NCBI GenBank assembly: GCA_038212405.1
Contig: JBBQUN010000139.1
Span: forward strand, 1 to 12,014
Source: JBBQUN01 sp038212405
Lineage (GTDB): Bacteria; Actinomycetota; Acidimicrobiia; Acidimicrobiales; SZUA-35
Reading direction: 5' to 3'
Length of the DNA: 12,014 nucleotides
Of the stretch, positions 1-5,538 are shown in pieces (positions within the stretch are counted from its first letter, which is position 1; each line of letters begins with the position of its first letter). A program made the translations under genes and the position numbers. The notes under the pieces were generated by a model. It worked only from the letters and a program-made list of their open reading frames with translations. It did no database searches and was not told the origin of the DNA.

Positions 1-336
1 CTCGAGCGCACCAGCGAGGCGCTGCGTTCGTTCGGGTTCGAGCCTCGCCGTCGCCGGGCGATCCCCAAGAGCGACCCGCCACGATCGCAAGTCTTTTGGT
101 GGGCTGGTGAGGTGATCATCGAACTCGTCGGACCCGACCTCGCTTCGGGCAACGAACCTGCGACTCTCTGGGGTCTTGCGCTGACGACACCCGATCTCGA
201 CGCTGCTGCCGAACTCCTCGGCGACGCGATGACCCTGCCCCGAGATGCGGTGCAGAAGGGTCGTCGGATTGCCAGTCTCCGCGGCAAGACCCTCGATCTC
301 TCGGTGCCGATCGCCTTCATGTCACCACACGTCTGA
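1..336 (+). CDS. VOC (glyoxalase-fold) family protein, 3' part
   Basis: The reading frame is open from the first base of the window, so the start lies upstream; 111 codons and a TGA stop are visible. Seen: the visible part begins with a helix-like stretch (TSEALRSFGFEPRRRR), then VFWWAGEVIIELVGP, the strand that in vicinal-oxygen-chelate proteins carries a metal-ligand Glu. A second module follows, beginning WGLALTTPDLDAAAELLG, the typical beta-alpha start of a VOC repeat. This two-module pattern fits the glyoxalase/bleomycin-resistance/dioxygenase superfamily. The substrate cannot be read from the sequence, because family members include isomerases, dioxygenases and binding proteins. The next gene starts two bases after this stop, so the two are probably translated together. 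GTG at 112 is an internal codon, not the true start. Confidence 0.72.
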   Translation, partial: LERTSEALRSFGFEPRRRRAIPKSDPPRSQVFWWAGEVIIELVGPDLASGNEPATLWGLALTTPDLDAAAELLGDAMTLPRDAVQKGRRIASLRGKTLDLSVPIAFMSPHV

Positions 337-338
337 CC

Positions 339-935
339 ATGCTCGACCACGTCTTCACTGATGCAATCGGCGCTCTTCGCGATGCGCTCGAAGCCGCTCG
401 TCTCGAACGCCAGGCGCTCGAAGAGCGATTCCACACCGATGCTCTGCGAGGCGACATCACCTGGGAAACCTCCTATGCGCTGCCCGGTGAAGGGACGCCG
501 CCACGGATTCAGGCGGATCTGACACTCGAGTGGCCGACCTGGTCGCAGACGGCGTACCGAACCTGGTTTCTCGATGAATCGTTCGCTGAAGGTCCGATCA
601 TCGAGATCGAGATCGTCTACCGGATCCAGCAACTCGATGCGCCAGCCTCGCCCGCTGCAGTCATGGCGACGCTCCCCCTGTTGGGGCCTTCGCTGGGCGA
701 CGACGCCCTCGAGGCCAGCGGACCGACACTCGAGACCGTCTACACCCCCGACCTCGAGGTGGCCTCCCATTCGATCGAAGTCAGCTACCAGGGTTCCTAT
801 GAGCTGGATGAAGCAACGCTCGAAGATGGCTCGTCGCTCGACACCAAATTTGCGGCCATCGGCGGCTGGGTGGCGAGCACCCTGACCCGACTCGGCGATC
901 TTTCTCTGGTGTTTCGACCACCCGAATCGAACTGA
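339..935 (+). CDS. Conserved-looking hypothetical protein, 198 aa
   Basis: I do not recognise this family. The ATG at 339 follows the VOC stop by two bases, which supports both the start and translational coupling to the VOC gene. Seen in the 198-aa product: an amphipathic, Arg/Glu-rich N-terminal helix (about residues 8-32, possibly a short coiled coil), then alternating strand-like segments such as DITWETSYALP, IQADLTLEWPTW and IIEIEIVYRIQ. A middle stretch is rich in Ala, Pro and Leu (about 100-125), and the C-terminal half is acidic. There is no signal peptide, no membrane segment and no cysteine. The composition suggests a soluble cytoplasmic beta-rich protein. Codon use matches the neighbours, so the gene looks real and native. 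No function is proposed. Confidence 0.7.
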   Translation: MLDHVFTDAIGALRDALEAARLERQALEERFHTDALRGDITWETSYALPGEGTPPRIQADLTLEWPTWSQTAYRTWFLDESFAEGPIIEIEIVYRIQQLDAPASPAAVMATLPLLGPSLGDDALEASGPTLETVYTPDLEVASHSIEVSYQGSYELDEATLEDGSSLDTKFAAIGGWVASTLTRLGDLSLVFRPPESN

Positions 936-967
936 GCAATGCCGTGGCGGCGGAACGATGTGGCTGC

Positions 968-1015
968 CATCTTGCCGAACACCATCTTGCCGAACACCAT
1001 CTTGCCGAACACCAT
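968..1015 (+). repeat. 15-bp tandem repeat, three perfect copies plus 3 bases
   Basis: CATCTTGCCGAACAC is repeated without mismatch at 968-982, 983-997 and 998-1012, and a fourth copy starts (CAT) at 1013. The array fills most of the gap between the 198-aa gene and the crotonase gene. Each unit holds TTGCCG, a -35-like hexamer. The last one (1002-1007) lies 18 bases before the -10-like TAGACA at 1026. The unit is a multiple of three, so any reading frame through it gives a five-residue repeat (for example MVFGK on the minus strand). Confidence 0.95.
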
Positions 1016-1031
1016 GTTCTCGGCGTAGACA
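1002..1031 (+). promoter_or_regulatory. Candidate leaderless-type promoter of the crotonase gene
   Basis: TAGACA (1026-1031) occupies exactly -12 to -7 relative to the ATG at 1038. This is the position of the actinobacterial TAnnnT box when transcription starts on the start codon; the last base is A rather than T. TTGCCG (1002-1007), part of the third copy of the tandem repeat, lies 18 bases upstream as a possible -35. No Shine-Dalgarno sequence precedes the ATG, which fits a leaderless message. The assignment is inferred from spacing only. Confidence 0.4.
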
Positions 1032-1037
1032 GTGCCC

Positions 1038-1862
1038 ATGGCCGAACCTGTGATCTTGATCGATGTGAGCGACCGTGTCGCCACGATCACCCTCAATCGA
1101 CCCGAGGCGAGAAACGCCCTGAACAGCGAACTCCGGCGTGCGCTTCCCCAGGCCATCGCCGATCTCGACACCAACCCCGAGGTCGAGGTCCTCATTCTCA
1201 CCGGCAATGGCCCCGCGTTCTGTGCCGGACTCGACCTCAAAGAACTGGGGAGTGGCGAGCAAGAGCCGGGGACGTCACCCAATCGTGCCCCCTCCAATTC
1301 GGGTCGCCACGTCGACTACACGATGGATCGTGGACCGTTCCCTGTCCGATCGAAGCCGATGATCGGTGCCATCAATGGTGCGGCGATCACCGGCGGGTTC
1401 GAGCTGGCGCTGAACTGTGATTTCCTGGTCGCCTCACCTCGTGCCATCTTCGCCGACACTCATGCTCGTGTTGGCGTGATGCCCGGGTGGGGGTTGGCGG
1501 TGCTCCTGCCGGCGGTCGTCGGTTTTCGGCGTGCCCGCGAGCTCTCACTCACCGGCAACTTCTTGGCTGCCGACGAGGCTCATCGACTGGGGCTCGTCAA
1601 CCACTTGGTCCCCCACGACGAGCTGCTGGCGAAGGCTCGCAGCCTGGCGAGCGACATCGCAGGCAATCAAGCCGACGGCGTGCGGCAGATGCTGGCAACC
1701 TATGAGGCGATCGAGCGGGCACAGCTGGATCGGGGCTGGCTCATCGAAGCCGAGGAGGGCAAACGATTTCGCGACCACGCCGGCTTCGATCCGGCAGAGG
1801 TGGAGCGACGACGCCGTGCGATCGTCGAACGCGGACGGGGCCAGCTCGACGCCGGAGCGTGA
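1038..1862 (+). CDS. Enoyl-CoA hydratase/isomerase (crotonase) family protein
   Basis: This 274-aa product has the usual length of a single-domain crotonase acting on acyl-CoA thioesters in the cytoplasm. Seen: the N-terminal ATITLNRPEARNALNSEL motif (about 15-32), the CoA-binding and oxyanion-hole segment AFCAGLDLKEL (60-70), and the second oxyanion segment INGAAITGGFELALNCDF (112-129) with Glu122. FADTHARVGVMPGWGL (138-153) follows. Glu122 matches the first catalytic Glu of enoyl-CoA hydratase (Glu144 in the rat enzyme). The position of the second Glu, 20 residues on, is His142, so hydration by the classical two-Glu mechanism is doubtful; an isomerase, hydrolase or other crotonase reaction is possible. 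I chose the ATG at 1038 over the GTG at 1032 because the -10-like box is spaced for it. Fatty-acid or aromatic acyl-CoA degradation is the likely general role; the exact substrate is unknown. Confidence 0.93.
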   Translation: MAEPVILIDVSDRVATITLNRPEARNALNSELRRALPQAIADLDTNPEVEVLILTGNGPAFCAGLDLKELGSGEQEPGTSPNRAPSNSGRHVDYTMDRGPFPVRSKPMIGAINGAAITGGFELALNCDFLVASPRAIFADTHARVGVMPGWGLAVLLPAVVGFRRARELSLTGNFLAADEAHRLGLVNHLVPHDELLAKARSLASDIAGNQADGVRQMLATYEAIERAQLDRGWLIEAEEGKRFRDHAGFDPAEVERRRRAIVERGRGQLDAGA

Positions 1863-1944
1863 CATCCAACGAATACCCTGGTCGCAGCGCTACGCCATCC
1901 TTGGGCAATCGTCTGTCACCCACGACGCAGCCAACGATGCACGG

Positions 1945-1950
1945 TAGGGT
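1945..1950 (+). promoter_or_regulatory. Leaderless-type -10 box of the EAL gene
   Basis: TAGGGT fits the actinobacterial TAnnnT -10 consensus and lies exactly at -12 to -7 relative to the GTG at 1957, the geometry of leaderless transcripts. No -35 match to TTGACA was seen about 17 bases upstream. The box supports GTG 1957 as the start and a separate transcription start for this gene. Confidence 0.5.
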
Positions 1951-1956
1951 GACGCT

Positions 1957-3129
1957 GTGCGTGTAGATGCTGGCGCAAGCCTCGAGGGAACAGAACAAGG
2001 CCTCGCCATTCGGCGTGGACTCCTGCTGCCCGCCGCATCGCCGGCAACCGTGATCATCGGCGCCGGCGACGCGACGCTTGCTCGAACGGTCGAGCGAGCC
2101 GCTGCACATCACGTGAATGCGATTGACTTGCGAGGCGACAAGATCCGCCTGGCAGTCGACAACGGGCTCGATTTCCTCGAACGAGTGCTCGATGTCATCC
2201 CCGCAAGTCGACGGCGCGAGGTGCGGCTTGCCTTCGCTGCTCCTGACACCACGACCGAGCGCCTGATCAACCTCGCAATCAACGCAAGCGACCTCGACGA
2301 CTTCGCCAATCGACTCGAACGGGCGTATCTGCTCGAGCATCCACCTCGTTACGAGGTCCGGTATCAGCCGGTCATCGCCCTGCGCGATCGCACGACGATT
2401 GGCTATGAAAGCCTCCTTCGAGCCACTGCCGGTGGCAGCATCATCGACGCTGAAGAACTGATCGCTCGTGCTGGCCGAGGCAAGTGGACGGCCGAACTCG
2501 ACGCACTGGGGCGCACGCTTGCGCTCAAGGGAATCGGCCCCTGGCTGGGTGAGGGCCTGCTCTTTCTCAACGTGATGGCGCCGAACGGCCGCTTCGACGA
2601 GCAGGCCGTGCATGCCACCATCGACGCCGCTGAATCTCTCGGAGTCGACCCCGACCAGCTCGTCCTCGAAGCGGTCGAGCGCAACCGCTACACCGATCTG
2701 CACGATGCTGCCGCTCAGATCGAGTCCTTCCGTCGTCGCGGTGTTCGCATCGCGGTCGACGACGTCGGCGACGGCTACGCGGGTCTTCGGGTGCTCAGCG
2801 CGTTCTCCCCCGACATCATCAAGATCGCCGGCCATCTCATCGCCGATCTCGCCCCGCCCAACAGCGACAACAACCTTCGAGGCCTGCGCTCAGTCATCCC
2901 TGGAGCCCCGAGTGCTGTCTCGCCAGCAACACCCAAGCAGGTGCGCATTGCCAAGGCCGAGGCCAACATGGCCGAGTCGATCGTCGGCACCCTTGTCGAA
3001 CTCGCTCACAAGTCTGGAGCCTGGGTGGTTGCCGAAAACATCGAAACCGAGCGTCAGTTCGTTCGACTCTCGCAGCTCAACGTCGATTGGGGCCAGGGCC
3101 TCTTCCTTGGACCGCCGGCGCACCGCTGA
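1957..3129 (+). CDS. EAL-domain protein, atypical (c-di-GMP phosphodiesterase or sensor)
   Basis: This 390-aa product has a C-terminal EAL domain (about 134-388), the fold that hydrolyses or binds cyclic di-GMP. Seen, in order: RYQPVIALRD, the signature as YESLLRA (Glu151), FLNVM (Asn205), LVLEAVE (Glu238, Glu241), VDDVGDGYAGL (Asp268, Asp269), IIKI (Lys289), VVAENIET (Glu360) and GQGLFLGPP (Gln380). Most metal and catalytic residues are therefore kept. Two things are odd. The Asp of the usual K-I-D is Ala291, and about 35 extra residues rich in Pro, Ser and Asn (about 296-335) separate Lys289 from Glu360 compared with ordinary EAL domains. The first ~125 residues resemble no sensor domain I know (no PAS, GAF, GGDEF or REC motif) and contain no membrane segment, so the protein is probably cytoplasmic. 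Whether it is an active phosphodiesterase or a c-di-GMP receptor is open. It lies just upstream of a surface-protein gene. Confidence 0.88.
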   Translation: MRVDAGASLEGTEQGLAIRRGLLLPAASPATVIIGAGDATLARTVERAAAHHVNAIDLRGDKIRLAVDNGLDFLERVLDVIPASRRREVRLAFAAPDTTTERLINLAINASDLDDFANRLERAYLLEHPPRYEVRYQPVIALRDRTTIGYESLLRATAGGSIIDAEELIARAGRGKWTAELDALGRTLALKGIGPWLGEGLLFLNVMAPNGRFDEQAVHATIDAAESLGVDPDQLVLEAVERNRYTDLHDAAAQIESFRRRGVRIAVDDVGDGYAGLRVLSAFSPDIIKIAGHLIADLAPPNSDNNLRGLRSVIPGAPSAVSPATPKQVRIAKAEANMAESIVGTLVELAHKSGAWVVAENIETERQFVRLSQLNVDWGQGLFLGPPAHR

Positions 3130-3217
3130 TCCACTGCGCTGATCGACCGCGCTGATCCACCGCTGCGCTGCTCGACCACGCTGATCCACCGCAGCGCTGC
3201 TCGGACGGTCTGCTCAC
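3126..3217 (+). repeat. Degenerate 13/16-bp tandem repeat starting at the EAL stop codon
   Basis: Six imperfect units and a partial seventh begin at 3126, 3139, 3152, 3168, 3181, 3197 and 3210. The units are CTGATCCACTGCG-like (13 bp), or 16 bp where GCTGCG or GCAGCG replaces the end. The two 29-bp pairs at 3152-3180 and 3181-3209 match at about 23 positions. The TGA in the first unit is the stop codon of the EAL gene. There are no spacers, so this is not a CRISPR array. A 7-bp inverted pair (CGCTGCG 3161-3167, CGCAGCG 3190-3196) could form a weak hairpin. The rest of the gap up to 3296 shows nothing clear; a poor GATAGT box at 3244 is the only promoter-like site. Confidence 0.8.
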
Positions 3218-3296
3218 ACGGCTTACGTCGAGGCCATCGAGGCCGATAGTCACCACAGGCGCCTGGTCACCGTGGCTGCGCTGATGAGTGGTGTCC

Positions 3297-5327
3297 ATGC
3301 GCTATCGACCTTCGAATCAGCAAACAACGAAGCATTGGCCGGCACCAAGGCGCCTGCCTCTTTGCTCGGTGCTGAGCGCAGCCGCCCTCGCCGCCGGCAT
3401 GGTCGCCGTCGTCTCCACATCGGTCTCGGCGACGGCGCAGACATGCCCAGGTACGGGGAGCCCGATGACTCGCATCGGCGACTCCGTCTTCGACGACGCG
3501 AACAACAACGCCATCTTCGACGCCGACGAGTCAGGACTCGATGGCCTCGTCGTCGAGCTGTGGCTCGATGCCGACGACGATGGCACGTTCGAACCGAATG
3601 GCGACGACGGTCTTGCGGCCACCTGCTCCGTCTCGACTTCTGGTGGCGGCCATTTCTGGTTCTACGACGTCGACCCAGATCAGTATTTCATTGCCGTTCC
3701 TCTGGCCCCTGTCGGGTACGAGTCATCAACGGGCTCCGAACGCACCGTCGCTGTCGACAACGTCGATGATGGCGATCCACTCGGCGCCTATGCCTCGGTC
3801 ACCGCTCTCCTCGACCTCACGATTGGGCTCCCAACGGCAGAACTGGCGAACGACGCCAGCAACGCAGAAGCGGCTGCGGAAACAGCGACCGCTCCCGCCA
3901 CGTTTGCCGATGACGACTCCGACCTGACGATCGACTTCGGGTTCGCACCAGTACCGTGCCTCGGTATCGGCAATCGGGTCTGGCTCGATGCTGATGGCGA
4001 CGGCACCCACGATGCCGACGAGGTCGGCATCGACGGGGTCACGGTCCAGCTCTTTGCCGCTGATATCGCTGGCGACCCGGCCGGTGTGGTAGTCGAGGCA
4101 ACGATCACCTCCGACGGCGGGTACTACCTGCTGGATTGTCATCTCGAAGGCAGTTACGTCGCAGTGATTCCTGCGGTCGACTTCGCCACCGGGGGGGTGC
4201 TTCATGGCACGGGTTCGACTGCTGATGGGAGTGCCGGTACCGACCGTCGAGACGCCGGCCTCGATCCGTTCGCCGCTGGTGACCAGGTCGTGAGCCGAGT
4301 GGTCACCTTGGTGCGCAATGGTCAGCCCCTCGCGGAGCAAGACAAGCCAATGACCACGGCGTGGGGTTTCGACACTCCGAGTGACGCCGCAAACAACACG
4401 ACGATCGACTTCGGGTTCGTCCCCCTTTCGCCGCTCGATCCTGCGGCTTCATCGATCGGCGACTTCGTCTGGGTCGACACTGACCGTGACGGGGTACAGG
4501 ATCCGAGCGAGGCGCCCGTGGTCGGCGTCACGCTTCTCCTCTTCGACAGCGGTGGCAACCAGATCACTTTCACGGTCACCGACAACGGGGGCCGCTACGC
4601 CTTCAGCGGTCTCACCGCTGGTGAGTACTCGGTGTGCTACCTCGCATCGACCCTGCCACCCGGTCTGGTCGCAACAACCAACGGTTCGGGCGTCAGCGAC
4701 GACCTCGACTCCGATTTCGATGCAACGACCTGCTCGGCACCGGTGACGCTCGGGGCTTCGATGCAATTGGCCGCACTCGACCTGGGCTTGGCGACGTCAT
4801 CGGTAGACCTCGCAATCACCAAGGCTGGAACGTGGGCGTCGAGCAGCGACACCATCAACTGGTCGATTGCGGTTCGAAACCTGGGGGCTCAGGCCGATCC
4901 GGGATCGATCATCGTGACTGACATCTTGCCAGCCGGACTCGGCACACCAACGATCGGCACTCCGAGTGGCATGAGCTGCAATTACGACACCGCTACTCGT
5001 GCCATCACCTGCACGTCGGTTGCGGCGTTGCCAGCTGGGGCCGCGTTGGCGATCAACGTGACGACACCTCGTACCAATGATGACCTGTGCTCGGTGTCGA
5101 ACACCGCAACCGTCCGAGGCGCTGCGGTCGATGCTACGACCGCCAACAACGTGGCAACCGCAACGGTGCCAACGGGCTGCTCCGCTGGCGCCTCGTCGAC
5201 GCTCCCTGTCACCGGCGGCACCGTCCTCCTGATTTCCCTCGCCGCCATCCTGACGATCTCGGGCTACCAATTCCTCCGCCTCAGCGACCACCACTCTGCC
5301 CGAGGTGAGGAAGCCCGCCAGGGCTGA
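3297..5327 (+). CDS. LPxTG sortase-anchored surface protein with SdrD-B-like repeats
   Basis: This 676-aa product is built like a Gram-positive wall-anchored adhesin. Seen: a basic N-terminus with a hydrophobic stretch (about 21-48, ending ATAQT) as signal peptide. Three SdrD-B/Cna-B-like modules follow (about 59-216, 222-375 and 386-500), each opening with IGD/IGN and an Asp-rich calcium-type loop such as DADGDGTHDADE or DTDRDGVQDPSE. Two of them end TIDFGF. A DUF11-like module (about 503-625, VDLAITKAG...DILPAG) comes next. The C-terminus has LPVTG (636-640), a hydrophobic segment (642-660) and a charged tail. Sortase would cut between Thr and Gly and link the protein to peptidoglycan; no sortase gene is in view. 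Cysteines in most modules could form disulfides. The product is strongly acidic, which fits calcium binding. In-frame GTGs at 3288 and 3291 are alternative starts. Likely roles are adhesion, aggregation or surface structure; the ligand is unknown. Confidence 0.9.
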   Translation: MRYRPSNQQTTKHWPAPRRLPLCSVLSAAALAAGMVAVVSTSVSATAQTCPGTGSPMTRIGDSVFDDANNNAIFDADESGLDGLVVELWLDADDDGTFEPNGDDGLAATCSVSTSGGGHFWFYDVDPDQYFIAVPLAPVGYESSTGSERTVAVDNVDDGDPLGAYASVTALLDLTIGLPTAELANDASNAEAAAETATAPATFADDDSDLTIDFGFAPVPCLGIGNRVWLDADGDGTHDADEVGIDGVTVQLFAADIAGDPAGVVVEATITSDGGYYLLDCHLEGSYVAVIPAVDFATGGVLHGTGSTADGSAGTDRRDAGLDPFAAGDQVVSRVVTLVRNGQPLAEQDKPMTTAWGFDTPSDAANNTTIDFGFVPLSPLDPAASSIGDFVWVDTDRDGVQDPSEAPVVGVTLLLFDSGGNQITFTVTDNGGRYAFSGLTAGEYSVCYLASTLPPGLVATTNGSGVSDDLDSDFDATTCSAPVTLGASMQLAALDLGLATSSVDLAITKAGTWASSSDTINWSIAVRNLGAQADPGSIIVTDILPAGLGTPTIGTPSGMSCNYDTATRAITCTSVAALPAGAALAINVTTPRTNDDLCSVSNTATVRGAAVDATTANNVATATVPTGCSAGASSTLPVTGGTVLLISLAAILTISGYQFLRLSDHHSARGEEARQG

Positions 5328-5398
5328 CCAACGACAGTGGCCGGTGACGAACGACAGTGGCTGGTGACGAACGACAGGTGACGAACGACAGTGGCCGG
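5325..5398 (+). repeat. 20-bp tandem repeat starting at the surface-protein stop codon
   Basis: Four units begin at 5325, 5345, 5365 and 5379. The consensus is TGACGAACGACAGTGGCCGG. Unit 1 has one mismatch (C for G at its fifth base), unit 2 has T for C near its end, unit 3 is cut to 14 bp, and unit 4 is perfect. The first TGA is the stop codon of the surface-protein gene. No spacers are present, which rules out CRISPR. The last unit runs directly into the hairpin at 5397. Confidence 0.92.
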
Positions 5399-5424
5399 TG
5401 GGGACGGGGCGACGCGTCCCCACC
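5397..5424 (+). terminator. Strong GC hairpin after the surface-protein gene
   Basis: GGTGGGGACG (5397-5406) and CGTCCCCACC (5415-5424) form a perfect 10-bp stem with an 8-base loop. It lies 70 bases past the surface-protein stop, between two convergent genes. No T-run follows on the plus strand, so it would be a non-canonical terminator or an mRNA 3'-end stabiliser. The pairing is certain; the function is inferred. Confidence 0.55.
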
Positions 5425-5475
5425 AGCGCGAGTCAGACCGTAGCGCGCAGAAGTCGGCGAGACGAGGCGAGATCC

Positions 5476-5513
5476 AAAAACCCGAAAGACATTCGAACGC
5501 CACTCTGAGTGGC
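5476..5513 (-). terminator. Candidate terminator of the PfkB kinase gene
   Basis: Read on the minus strand, a perfect 6-bp stem with a 3-base loop (GCCACT-CAG-AGTGGC, 5513 to 5499) lies 25 bases after the kinase stop. TTTTT (5480 to 5476) comes 18 bases beyond it. The gap between stem and T-run makes it a weak match to an intrinsic terminator, but its position between convergent genes supports the role. Confidence 0.42.
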
Positions 5514-5538
5514 ATCAACGCGTCGCGACAGGGTGGTG

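Noticed and set aside
797..1297. Minus-strand frame with MVFGK repeats
   Set aside because: It runs antisense to two supported genes and its repeats again come from the 15-bp array; no independent evidence of translation.
944..1420. Plus-strand frame encoding HLAEH repeats through the 15-bp array
   Set aside because: It overlaps most of the N-terminal half of the crotonase in another frame; the repeats follow simply from the 15-bp unit being a multiple of three.
1741..2835. Open frame of 364 codons on the minus strand inside the EAL gene
   Set aside because: The plus-strand frame has all EAL motifs; the antisense frame has no recognisable motif and is a usual by-product of GC-rich codon bias.
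5325..5398. CRISPR array
   Set aside because: Units are contiguous with no unique spacers, and there are no cas genes in the window. The same holds for 3126-3217.
4797..5423. Minus-strand frame of 208 codons at the 3' end of the surface-protein gene
   Set aside because: Antisense to the DUF11-like and LPVTG region; its repetitive start comes from the 20-bp tandem repeat.
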